Shown here piece by piece: positions 25,417 through 33,391 of a DNA stretch of 52,016 bases. The notes beneath the pieces were generated by a model. That model made no database searches and had not been told where the DNA came from. It saw nothing but the letters and a program-made list of their open reading frames with translations. The position numbers were made by a program, and so were the translations under genes. Every line of letters starts with the position of its first letter. Position 1 is the first letter of the stretch. Location of the stretch: assembly GCA_009840525.1 (NCBI GenBank), contig VXNP01000126.1:12830-64845 (forward strand), read 5' to 3'. The DNA comes from Gammaproteobacteria bacterium. GTDB taxonomy: Bacteria; Gemmatimonadota; Gemmatimonadetes; Longimicrobiales; Gaopeijiaceae.

Positions 25417-26208
25417 ATGGACCTCGGGCTGACCGGCAAGGTCGCGCTGGTGGCGGCCTCAAGCCGCGGGCTGGGGCGCGCGGTGGCGGAGGAGTTCGCG
25501 CGCGAGGGGGCCCGGCTGGTGATGTGCGCCCGGGGCGAAGACGACCTGAACCGCACGCGCGACCGCATCGCTCGCGACACCGGCTCCCAGCCTGTGGCCG
25601 TGGCCGCCGACCTCACCGACCCGAAAGGCGTGCGGCACGTTGCCGACACGGCCGCCGAGGCCTTCGGACAGGTCGACATCCTGGTCACCAACACCGGCGG
25701 CCCTCCCTCCGGCCGCTTCGAGGCGCACAGTCCCGAGGCGTGGCGCACCGCCGTCGCCCAGAACCTGGAGAGCGTCCTCAACCTGACCCGCGCCGTGCTC
25801 CCAGGCATGCGCGAGCGAGGCTGGGGCCGGATCATCAACGTCACCTCGATCGCGGTGAAACAGCCGGTCGACGGGCTCATCCTCTCCAACAGCGTGCGCG
25901 CCGCGGTGACCGGCTTCGCCCGCACTCTGGCCAACGAGGTGGCGCGCGACGGCGTCACCGTGAACAACGTGATGCCCGGCTACACCCGCACCGCCCGCCT
26001 GGACTGGCTGGCCGGCCAGATCGCCGCGCGCGAAGACATCGACCGGGAAGCCGCGTTCGACCGCTGGGCCAGCGAGATCCCCGCGGGACGCGTGGGCGAT
26101 CCTGCGGAATTTGCCGCGTTGGTTACCTTTCTCGCTTCCGAGCGCGCGAGTTACATCACCGGCACCTCCATCCCGGTTGACGGGGGATGGATTCGCGCCC
26201 TGGTATGA
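25417..26208 (+). CDS. SDR family oxidoreductase lacking the canonical YxxxK pair
   Basis: 263 residues. The NAD(P) loop is AASSRGLGRAVAEEF (usual T-G-x-x-x-G-x-G), with the NTGGPPSGRF strand and Ser144 in NVTSIAVKQPVDG. Where classical SDRs have Tyr-x-x-x-Lys, this protein has Ser157-N-S-V-Arg161 (LILSNSVRAAVTGFA). That replacement is typical of one FabG-annotated SDR subfamily with the VKQP and LSN signatures, whose reaction I cannot name. The C-terminal ITGTSIPVDGGW is normal. It may be co-transcribed with the second cupin. Confidence 0.9.
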   Translation: MDLGLTGKVALVAASSRGLGRAVAEEFAREGARLVMCARGEDDLNRTRDRIARDTGSQPVAVAADLTDPKGVRHVADTAAEAFGQVDILVTNTGGPPSGRFEAHSPEAWRTAVAQNLESVLNLTRAVLPGMRERGWGRIINVTSIAVKQPVDGLILSNSVRAAVTGFARTLANEVARDGVTVNNVMPGYTRTARLDWLAGQIAAREDIDREAAFDRWASEIPAGRVGDPAEFAALVTFLASERASYITGTSIPVDGGWIRALV

Positions 26209-26249
26209 CGACACCGACCCCAACCTGATCCCCGAGACCGAGAATCCCG

Positions 26250-27176
26250 ATGGCCCTTGAGCTAAAGGAAACCGAATTCGTCTGGAAGGACGGAGAGTTC
26301 ATCCGCTGGCAGGACGCCCAGGTGCACCTGCTTTCGCTGGCCGTACAGTTCGGCGTCTCCCTCTTCGAGGGCATCCGCTGCTACGAGTCGGAGGGGCGGC
26401 GGGCCATCTTCCGCCTGGGCGCGCACATCCGCAGGCTCTACAACTCCTGCATCGTCTATCGCATGGCGCCCGAGTACTCGCGGGAGGAGTACGCGCAGGC
26501 GTGCGTCGACGTGGTGGCGAAGAACGGTCTGGGGAGCTGCTACATCCGTCCCATGGTGATTCGCGGCTACGGCGCCGCGGCACTCGACCCCCGCGCGAGC
26601 CCCATCGAGTCGTACGTGGCCTGCTGGCCGCTGGACACCTACCTGGGCGCGGGAGCTCTGGAGAAAGGCGTCGGAGTGAAGGTCTCCTCCTGGCAGCGCG
26701 CCGAACCCAACACCTTCCCGATGCGGGCCAAGGCGGCCGGCCACTACAACGCGGCCATGCTCATGAAGATGGAGGCGCACGCCGACGGCTACGCGGACGC
26801 CATCGCGCTCGGCCCCAACGGGCTGGTGAGCGAGGGAAGCGGACAGAACCTCTTCCTGGTGGTGGACGGCCAGCTCATTACGCCCATTCTCGACGGTACC
26901 TCTCTCCAGGGCATCACCCGCGACACGGTGCTCAAGCTCGCGGCCGAGATGGGGATCCCGGCGAGCGAGCAACTGGTCGCCCGCGAGACCCTCTACACCT
27001 GCGACGAGCTCTTCTTCTCGGGCACCGCGACGGAGGTGACCCCCATCACGAGCGTCGACCGCATCCCGGTCGGGTCCGGCAAGGCGGGCGAGATTACGCT
27101 GCAGATTCAGCGGCGCTTCATGGACATCGTCAAGCAGCGGGCGGAAGATCCCTACGGCTGGCTGACGCCCGTGTAG
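26250..27176 (+). CDS. ilvE: branched-chain amino acid aminotransferase
   Basis: 308 residues, fold-type IV PLP enzyme. FGVSLFEGIRCYESEG near the N-terminus, RPMVIRGYGAAALDP, the PLP Lys161 in MRAKAAGHYNAAMLMK, and EGSGQNLFLVVDGQLITP all match the class IV signature of branched-chain aminotransferases. It catalyses the last step of Val, Leu and Ile synthesis and the first of their breakdown. Cytoplasmic. It lies 41 bases after the SDR gene and 38 bases before an S9 peptidase that could supply amino acids. Confidence 0.93.
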   Translation: MALELKETEFVWKDGEFIRWQDAQVHLLSLAVQFGVSLFEGIRCYESEGRRAIFRLGAHIRRLYNSCIVYRMAPEYSREEYAQACVDVVAKNGLGSCYIRPMVIRGYGAAALDPRASPIESYVACWPLDTYLGAGALEKGVGVKVSSWQRAEPNTFPMRAKAAGHYNAAMLMKMEAHADGYADAIALGPNGLVSEGSGQNLFLVVDGQLITPILDGTSLQGITRDTVLKLAAEMGIPASEQLVARETLYTCDELFFSGTATEVTPITSVDRIPVGSGKAGEITLQIQRRFMDIVKQRAEDPYGWLTPV

Positions 27177-27214
27177 GGCGCCGGGGCGGGAGCAGCCGCA
27201 ACAAGGAGCAGGCC

Positions 27215-29182
27215 ATGACCCGTTATCGGAACCCGGAGGCGGCCCTGCGCCAGCGATCCGCCACGAACCTGACTTCGGTCCTCATCCTCGCCGCCGCGGC
27301 CGCGGGCGTCCCCGCTCAGGCTGACGCCCAGGAAGCCGGTGTCCTCACCATCGATCAACTGCTTTCCATCGAGTCGGTCGTCTCCGGCTCGCCCGCATGG
27401 TCGCCCGACGGCTCGTCGATCCTCTTCCGGTCTTCGCTCTCCGGCGGGCTGGTCACGCTCTCGCCGGACGGCGGATTTCCTACCCGCGTCCCGCTCAACA
27501 TGGGCAGCTCGGGTCACTTCCTTGCCTCGCAGATGCCCGGCTGGTCGCCGCAGGGCAACTGGATCTCCTACGTGTCGGACAAGGGCGGCTCGCCGGAGAT
27601 CTGGATCTGGTCGACCCGCGACGGCAGCGAGGTGCAGCTCACCAACCTGGGCGGGCGCATCAACTCGATGACCTGGTCGCCCGACGAGCGCTCGATCGCC
27701 TTCGCCGGCGACCGCTACGGCAACTACGACATCTGGACGGTCGAGGTCGACACCCGCCGCGTCCGCCGCATCAGCAACGAGAAGAACTACGAGGTCTTCC
27801 CGACCTGGACCCCGGACTCCCGGCGCATCCTCTACGTGCGCCTCGACGACGCCTGGGAGGATCACGACGTGATCGAGGTCGCTCCGGACGGATCGGGCGC
27901 GCGCACCGTGCTTCGGGACCGCGATTTCTTCGACTACGGCGCCGGCAGCACCTTTGCCTACCCCCGCGTCTCGCCGGACGGCGGCCAGGTCCTCTTCCGC
28001 TCTCACCGCAGCGGCTGGATCAACTACTGGCTTGCCCCCATCGAGGGCGGCGAGCCCCGTCCGACCGCCGCGGCCGAGGCCGACCAGAGCAGCGCGGTCT
28101 GGTCGCCCGACGGACGTTCTATCGCCTACATCGAGAACCACAACGGCCGCCACGACCTGCGCGTGGTCTCCTCCGACGGCGGCAAGCCCCGCGTGCTGGC
28201 CTCCCCCGACGGCGGGGTGGCGTCGAGTCCCTCGTGGTCGCCCGACGGCCGCTCGATCGCCTACCTGAAGGCCGATCTGGTCAGCCCGCAGGATCTGCAT
28301 GTGGTGGCCGTGGAGAGCGGCCGGAGCCGCCAGCTCACCTTCTCCATGCCCGCCGGGAACCTCGCCGAACGCCTGGTCCTGCCGGAGAAGGTCCACTACC
28401 CGAGCACGGACGGATACTCGATCCCGGCCTACCTCTACCGGCCGGTGGGAGTCCCGGCCGGCAGCCGCGCACCCGGCATCCTGTGGATTCACGGCGGCCC
28501 CACCTCGCAGTTCAACGACACCTTCCAGCAGCACGTGCAGTTCTTCGCGCAGCGCGGATACGCGGTATTGCTGCCCAACATCCGCGGCAGCTCGGGCTAC
28601 GGGAAGGACTTCGCCGACGCGAACAACGGCTGCTGGGGCCACTGCGACCTCGAGGACGTGCTCGCGGGCGCCGACTTCCTGAAGGCGCAGCCCGGGGTCG
28701 ACCCCGACCGGATCGGCCTGACCGGGACCAGCTACGGCGGAATAATGGGCATGTACGCGGCGGCTTTCGCGCCGGACGCCTTCCGCGCGATCATCCCCGG
28801 CTCGGGCTACTCGGACTGGGTACACTTCTACCGCAGCGAGAACGAGCTGCGCCACGTCAAGCTCCTCGAGCACGAGCTCGGGCTCTTCGAGACGCACCAG
28901 GACGTGTGGCGCAACAGCTCGGCGATCTACCGGATCGACAAGGTGTCCACGCCGATCTTCCTGGTGCATGGCGAGGGCCGCTATCCCGGCTCGGACCAGT
29001 CCGAGATCTTCGCGCGCGCACTCGAGAACCACTACAAGCCGTTCGAATACACGACCTACCCGAACGAGAACTACTACGTGCGCGGCAAGGCCAACCGGCG
29101 CCAGATGCTGTTGGACATGCTGGATTTCTTCGGGCGATTCCTCAAGGACGAGATGGTGGACGCGGGTGAGCGCATGAAGTGA
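27215..29182 (+). CDS. S9 family peptidase with a noncanonical catalytic His site
   Basis: 655 residues from the ATG at 27215, with an AAGGAG site upstream and a signal peptide ending ADAQ near residue 46. A WD40-like/TolB-type propeller follows, with repeated W-S-P-D-G motifs (about 60-385), then an alpha/beta-hydrolase domain (about 395-655). The nucleophile is Ser506 in GLTGTSYGGIMG. The usual G-x-x-D acid segment reads VHGEGRYPGSDQSE. The usual catalytic His segment (E-x-H-G) reads TYPNENYYVRGKANRRQM, with no His. It may use a displaced residue or have altered activity. The predicted role is periplasmic peptide hydrolysis. Confidence 0.88.
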   Translation: MTRYRNPEAALRQRSATNLTSVLILAAAAAGVPAQADAQEAGVLTIDQLLSIESVVSGSPAWSPDGSSILFRSSLSGGLVTLSPDGGFPTRVPLNMGSSGHFLASQMPGWSPQGNWISYVSDKGGSPEIWIWSTRDGSEVQLTNLGGRINSMTWSPDERSIAFAGDRYGNYDIWTVEVDTRRVRRISNEKNYEVFPTWTPDSRRILYVRLDDAWEDHDVIEVAPDGSGARTVLRDRDFFDYGAGSTFAYPRVSPDGGQVLFRSHRSGWINYWLAPIEGGEPRPTAAAEADQSSAVWSPDGRSIAYIENHNGRHDLRVVSSDGGKPRVLASPDGGVASSPSWSPDGRSIAYLKADLVSPQDLHVVAVESGRSRQLTFSMPAGNLAERLVLPEKVHYPSTDGYSIPAYLYRPVGVPAGSRAPGILWIHGGPTSQFNDTFQQHVQFFAQRGYAVLLPNIRGSSGYGKDFADANNGCWGHCDLEDVLAGADFLKAQPGVDPDRIGLTGTSYGGIMGMYAAAFAPDAFRAIIPGSGYSDWVHFYRSENELRHVKLLEHELGLFETHQDVWRNSSAIYRIDKVSTPIFLVHGEGRYPGSDQSEIFARALENHYKPFEYTTYPNENYYVRGKANRRQMLLDMLDFFGRFLKDEMVDAGERMK

Positions 29183-29214
29183 AGGCGCACCTCATCCCTG
29201 GCACCTGAGAGCCG

Positions 29215-29243
29215 TTGACATCCGACGGGTTGTCGCCTACCCT
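29215..29243 (+). promoter_or_regulatory. promoter of the propeller-like lipoprotein, BlaI-operon type
   Basis: TTGACA (29215-29220), a 17-base spacer and TACCCT (29238-29243). The sequence TTGACATCCG and the spacing are shared with the promoter of the BlaI/M56 operon at 41855-41883. The palindromic operator follows five bases after the -10 box, covering the expected transcription start. Confidence 0.75.
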
Positions 29244-29248
29244 TGTCT

Positions 29249-29262
29249 ACGAAGAACTTCGT
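29249..29262 (+). promoter_or_regulatory. putative BlaI-type operator ACGAAG-AA-CTTCGT
   Basis: A 6-base inverted repeat around an AA centre sits over the expected start site of the gene at 29284. It differs at one central base from the perfect palindrome at 41891-41904 upstream of the BlaI gene. Placement there would block transcription initiation. Confidence 0.65.
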
Positions 29263-29283
29263 GGAACGGCAAGGACACCAGGA

Positions 29284-30575
29284 ATGAGTCGAGAGCGATT
29301 GACCTGCCCCGGGAGACGCCCCCACACCGTCGTCGCGTGGTCATGCGGTGTACTGTTACTCCTTGGCGCCTGCGGAGATGGAGGCGAACGCATTCCCTCC
29401 GCGGCCCAATTCGTCGATTCGGCGGGCGTCGCCATCGTAACCAACCCGCCCGGCGAGGCCGTGTTCGCCACCATCGCCGCGGAGCCGGTGCTCTCCATCG
29501 GTGCCATCGACGGCCCCGATGAGGTGCTCTTCGGGCGCATCGCTTCGGTCGCGGTCGATGGCGCGGGCAACCTGATCGTCGCTGACGGGCAGATGGGTGA
29601 GGTCCGTATCTTCGACGCGAGCGGTGTCCACCTCCAAACCATCGGGGGCCCGGGAGAGGGGCGGGCGAGTTCCGCGCACTCGCGGGCGCCTGGCGCGCGG
29701 CGGACGGTGGCATCGTCACGGCGGACAGCCGGCTCCGCCGCATCACCCGCTTCGGCCCGGACGGCGAGCTGCTGGCAACCGCGACCTTCCACAGCTCCGG
29801 CGAACGACCCACCATCCGCGATATCCGCCTCTCGGGAACGGGCACCTTCCTGAGCCGGCTGGATTCCCCCCTGCCCGCGCTAGAGGGCACGTTCAGCTTG
29901 GAAGACGCCCTCGAATCGATTTCGGACCCTCTCGGGAGCAGAGCCGAATACCTGGTCCGGCACGATCTGGAGGGTGCCCTGATCGACACCGTCGCAACGC
30001 TTCGCGGTCGAGCCACCCGGGTTTCCACGCAGGGCAGCGGCACCAACTTTTCAATTCAGATCATGCGGGTGCCCTTCTCACCCGCCCCCGTTGCCACCGC
30101 CTCCCCGGACGGGCGCATGGCCGTGACCACGGGCCGGTCCTACGAATTCTCGGCCTACGACCCCGCAGGCACCCTCGATCGCATAGTGCGCGTCGCCGAG
30201 GAGCCACCCACCCGCACGGAGGCTCACCTCGAAGCCTGGGTTCGCAGCTCCACGGGCGACCGCGAGCCCATGGACGACGCGCAAGTGGAGGCCGCCCTCC
30301 GGTCCTACCGGGAGATTGTCCTGCCCGACCGGCTCCCCGCCTGGAACTCGCTGGTCATCGCCGACGGAGGCGAGGTCTGGGCGCGCCGCTTTGCGATCAG
30401 GGGCGCCGAGACGGTCGTCCGCGATGTGTTCGGGAGCGACGGCAGCTTGCTGGGCCAGGTGGTGGCGCCAGCCGGCCTTCGCATCCAGCACATCGCCGGC
30501 AGCAGGCTGACCGTCATATCCACCGACTACCTGGGTGTCGAGCGCGTAGAGGTGTACGAACTGCAGATGCCCTGA
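29284..30575 (+). pseudogene. propeller-like lipoprotein gene with a single-base frameshift
   Basis: The ATG at 29284 opens a lipoprotein with signal core VAWSCGVLLLLGAC. The frame runs to VHLQTIGGPGEG and then loses sense. Adding one G to the G run at 29657-29660 restores a continuous frame that starts AGEFRALAGAWRAADGGIV and ends at the TGA at 30573-30575, giving about 430 residues. The GEG-x-GEF motif across the break is typical of six-bladed NHL/6-bladed-propeller lipoproteins. The downstream half keeps good coding character with no stop, so the break is recent or a sequencing error in a homopolymer. The gene has a strong promoter sharing an operator with the BlaI/M56 operon. Confidence 0.8.
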
Positions 30576-30644
30576 GGTTAGCTGCAGCCGTCACCACATC
30601 GGAGATACGCGAGCCCGGTCGGGCAGCTTGTCGATTACCGGCCG

Positions 30645-31157
30645 CTACTTGAGCTGCTTGGGTCGTACGTAGTACTCGAGGGTCCCGCTGGTCCCCGGGA
30701 GATCGGCCCACCTGTCGATCCTGAACGAGAGGACGGCCAGCGCGCCGGTGGGATACTTGCGCCGCATGCGCGCCATCTTCTTCTCGTTGCCGAAAACGGA
30801 ATAGCGCCACGCGAATTCGGCGATGCCCGGATTGTGCCCGACCACCGCCACCGTGTTCGCCTCGTCGTCCTGTTTGACCAGTTGCTTCAGGATCGCCTGC
30901 ATCGACGCGTGGTAGAGGGCCCGACGGTGCACGACCGGTACCTCGCCCAGCTCCGGAACCATGCGCTCCCAGGTCTCCGAGGTGCGGCGGGCCGCCGAGC
31001 ACAGCACCCGGTCGGGAACCAGATCGTGGTCACGGATCCAGGCTGCGACGCGGGGCGCGGCCGCGCGCCCGCGTGGCGCGAGCGGCCGGTCGAAATCCGC
31101 AAGAGTGTAGTCCTTCCAGTCGGACTTGGCGTGGCGGAGCAGAAGGATCCTCTTCAA
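30645..31157 (-). CDS. SixA-like histidine phosphatase
   Basis: 170 residues. The phosphatase core LLRHAKSDWKD at residues 5-15 has the R-H-x catalytic motif, CSAARRTSETW holds the next Arg, and VVGHNPGIAEFAW holds the second His. Length and the HAKSDW variant match the SixA branch, whose E. coli member dephosphorylates phosphohistidine on signalling or phosphotransferase proteins. Six bases separate it from the stop of the 55-residue gene upstream. It ends convergent with the propeller-like gene. Confidence 0.9.
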   Translation of the reverse strand: MKRILLLRHAKSDWKDYTLADFDRPLAPRGRAAAPRVAAWIRDHDLVPDRVLCSAARRTSETWERMVPELGEVPVVHRRALYHASMQAILKQLVKQDDEANTVAVVGHNPGIAEFAWRYSVFGNEKKMARMRRKYPTGALAVLSFRIDRWADLPGTSGTLEYYVRPKQLK

Positions 31158-31163
31158 GAGCGC

Positions 31164-31331
31164 TCAGCGGTTCTTCCTTCGTCGCCACTCATACCCCGGC
31201 GGGGCGGGCGGCTTCGGAAGACGGAATGGGTTGTCGGGTTTCTCGGCGGTGGGCGGCTTCGGCTTTTTCGGATGCTGGACGCGCGGCTTGTCGAAGACGC
31301 CTCCCTTCTTCGTGATCAGCTTCCAGATCAT
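31164..31331 (-). CDS. 55-residue basic, proline-rich small protein
   Basis: Reading the minus strand from the ATG at 31331 gives a 55-residue frame starting MIWKLITKKGGVFDKP, containing HPKKPKPPTAEKP and ending GYEWRRRKNR, then TGA at 31164. An AAGGAG ribosome binding site lies seven to eight bases upstream. The product is rich in Lys, Arg and Pro, has no membrane segment, and is probably disordered. Its stop is six bases before the SixA-like start, so the two are likely co-translated. The overlapping frames on the plus strand have no ribosome binding site or family match. Function unknown. Confidence 0.65.
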   Translation of the reverse strand: MIWKLITKKGGVFDKPRVQHPKKPKPPTAEKPDNPFRLPKPPAPPGYEWRRRKNR

Positions 31332-31443
31332 GATGCGGGCTCCTTGGGAATGCGTGGGGATGCTACACGAATACGGCTCGTTACGACAGGGGCCGGCCGG
31401 CCGTTTCGGTCCGCGCCGCTTCGAAGAGCTCGATCCCCCGGCG

Positions 31444-32751
31444 CTAGGACTTCCCCGACGGGAGCTCGCGAAGCGACTCCTCTGCCGGCGCTCCCGCCGC
31501 TCGGTGCAGCACTTGCTGGATGTCGAGGCCGAGCACCGACGCCAGCCCCTCGAGCGTCCCGTAGGCGCCCCGGACGCGCTGGTTCAAGGCGTTGGAGACA
31601 CCCTCGCCCTGGCCCCCGTCCATGACCACGACGCGGTCGATGTCTACTCCTTCCACTGCGCCCACCGCGATCTCCAGCAGCTCCGGCAGTTTTTCGGCCA
31701 TGAACACCGCGAACGCCGCGTCGCCTCCGGTCTGGACCTCCGCGTAGAGCCGCTTGAGCACCTCCACCTGGGCCTTTCCGCGCTCCAGGATCGGGGCCGC
31801 TTCGGCCTGGGCGCGGGCGAAGGCGGCCATCTTCTCGGCCTTGGCGGGCTCCACCACGTCCGCGCGCAGCCGCTGCTCCTCGCGCTCGACGCGCTTCATC
31901 TCAAGGATCTTCTCGGCCTCGACCTCGGCCTCCTGCGCCTTGACGCGCGCGATCTTCTCGGCGGTCTCGCCCTCGCGGTCGAGTTCGGCCTTGCGCACGC
32001 GCAGCTCGTTCTGGGCTTCCGCCACCTTGATGGAGGCCGCCGCCTCGCGCACCTGGGCGCGGCGGCGAGCCTCGGCGCGCGCTTCGCGGGTGTCCGCCTC
32101 GGCCTGCGCCTCCGCGATCTCGGCCGCCCGAATGGCCTCGGCCGACTTCTCGCGTCCGATCGCCTCCAGGTAACCGCGCTCGTCGCTGACGTTCTGGATC
32201 TTGAGGACGTCGAGGTGGAAGCCCAGGGAAGCCAGGTCCTCGCCGGCGTCATCGGCCAGCGCCTTGGCAAACCCGAGCCGGTCCTCGTTGACCGCCTCCG
32301 GAGTGAGCGTCGCGAGCACGCCGCGCAGGTTGCCCGTCAGCGTGTCCTGAGCCAGCTCGCGCACCTCTCCTTCGGTCTTCCCCAGGAGTCGCTCAACCGC
32401 GTTGTTGAAGACCCATTCAGGCTCCGACGCGATCTTCACGTTGGCGATCGCCTCGACGCTCAGCGGGATGTTGCCCTTGGAGAAGGCGTTGTTGACCGAG
32501 ACCTCGATGGGGATGGTTTCGAGGTTCATGTGCTGTACCGTCTCGATAATGGGCACCCGCAGCGTGCGGCCCCCGGAGATGGAACGGTATCCCACCGTCT
32601 GACCGTCCGAGGACGTGCGATTGCGACCGGTGAGCACGGCGGCCTGGTTGGGGGGCACGATCACGATCAGGCTCTTGATGGTGATGACAAACACAATCAC
32701 CGCCACGAGGATCACGATGGCCATCGTCAGGGGTGCGGCGAGAAACTCCAC
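31444..32751 (-). CDS. flotillin-like SPFH/band 7 protein
   Basis: 435 residues from a GTG at 32751 with a GAGGAGG site seven bases upstream. An N-terminal membrane helix (about 10-29, AIVILVAVIVFVITIKSL) leads into the SPFH domain (about 30-200, with VPPNQAAVLTGRN and IEVSVNNAFSKGNIPL). A long Ala/Glu/Arg coiled coil follows (about 200-320) and then a C-terminal flotillin-type region ending near LGLDIQQVLHRAAG. Such proteins form large oligomeric cages in membrane microdomains. It follows an NfeD-like OB-fold gene, the classic partner. An AT-rich repeat block in the 54-base gap may give it separate control. Confidence 0.92.
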   Translation of the reverse strand: MEFLAAPLTMAIVILVAVIVFVITIKSLIVIVPPNQAAVLTGRNRTSSDGQTVGYRSISGGRTLRVPIIETVQHMNLETIPIEVSVNNAFSKGNIPLSVEAIANVKIASEPEWVFNNAVERLLGKTEGEVRELAQDTLTGNLRGVLATLTPEAVNEDRLGFAKALADDAGEDLASLGFHLDVLKIQNVSDERGYLEAIGREKSAEAIRAAEIAEAQAEADTREARAEARRRAQVREAAASIKVAEAQNELRVRKAELDREGETAEKIARVKAQEAEVEAEKILEMKRVEREEQRLRADVVEPAKAEKMAAFARAQAEAAPILERGKAQVEVLKRLYAEVQTGGDAAFAVFMAEKLPELLEIAVGAVEGVDIDRVVVMDGGQGEGVSNALNQRVRGAYGTLEGLASVLGLDIQQVLHRAAGAPAEESLRELPSGKS

Positions 32752-32764
32752 TATGTGCCTCCTC

Positions 32765-32804
32765 TTGTATTATTCTTGTATGACAATCTTGTATTATCCT
32801 GTAT
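32765..32804. repeat. four phased TTGTAT-type repeats upstream of the flotillin-like gene
   Basis: TTGTAT at 32765, 32776 and 32789 and CTGTAT at 32799, with start-to-start distances of 11, 13 and 10 bases; as larger units, CTTGTATTATTCTTGTATG is followed by CTTGTATTATCCTGTATG. This AT-rich island fills the gap between the NfeD-like stop and the flotillin start and stands out in GC-rich DNA. On the minus strand it reads as CATACA/TAATACAAG repeats and could hold both a -10-like TAATAC and operator sites. Confidence 0.6.
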
Positions 32805-32805
32805 G

Positions 32806-33384
32806 TCATTCATCGATCAGCTTCATCTCCACTGGAACGACTGATGCGATTCCTGACTCCATGCCGACCACCACCACGGACTGACCGGGGCTAAGCGTCC
32901 GGTCCGGCGGACAGCTCGAATCGAGGCGGGCGCGGATGCCGTGGCGCCGGTCGCCGCGCAGCACCCGTATCGAGCCGGGGCTCGAAGCCGATATTTCAAG
33001 CGACACCTCCGCGGTCAGCCCCACGAAGGACTGCTCCCCCAGCATGGCTCCCGCGCTTCCGCGCTTGAGGAACCCGAATGCCGCCCCGATCAGCGCGCCG
33101 GTGGCCAACCCGGTAACGCCCGCGACGACGGCGGTCAGTCCGGGACGTCCCCCTCCCCACACCAGGTGAAGAAGGGTGCCGGAGGCGCCGAACCCGAAAA
33201 GCGCGTAGACGATGGCCCGCAGCGAGAAGAGCTTTGCGACGTCGCCGGCATCACCGATGGCGAGATCCGCGTCGGCGTCGAGGTCCACATCAGCATCAGC
33301 CTCCAGGAAGTCGCCGAAGAGCGACAGGAGCAGGAAGCCGCCGCCCACGACCAGGCAGAAGATGTACGCTGCGAGCATGGACAC
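32806..33384 (-). CDS. NfeD-like/YqiJ-like membrane protein with OB fold
   Basis: 192 residues from a GTG at 33384 (an ATG two codons later, at 33378, is equally possible). It has a first helix (MLAAYIFCLVVGGGFLLLSL), a striking Asp/Ala repeat (EADADVDLDADADLAIGDAG, about 28-47), two more helices (about 56-76 and 83-108) and a C-terminal OB-fold stretch with VGLTAEVSLEIS and LSPGQSVVVVGMESG. NfeD-type proteins accompany flotillin/stomatin proteins and help assemble them. It starts seven bases after the S9 peptidase stop. The acidic repeat may bind a divalent cation, which is inference. Confidence 0.85.
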   Translation of the reverse strand: MSMLAAYIFCLVVGGGFLLLSLFGDFLEADADVDLDADADLAIGDAGDVAKLFSLRAIVYALFGFGASGTLLHLVWGGGRPGLTAVVAGVTGLATGALIGAAFGFLKRGSAGAMLGEQSFVGLTAEVSLEISASSPGSIRVLRGDRRHGIRARLDSSCPPDRTLSPGQSVVVVGMESGIASVVPVEMKLIDE

Positions 33385-33391
33385 GTCACCC

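Noticed and set aside
27152-29032. Minus-strand open frame of 626 codons
   Set aside because: Shadow of the S9 peptidase in GC-rich DNA, with no recognisable domain.
31126-32844. Plus-strand open frame of 572 codons over the flotillin-like gene
   Set aside because: Antisense shadow of the coiled-coil region (Leu/His/Arg-rich); the minus-strand SPFH gene explains the DNA.
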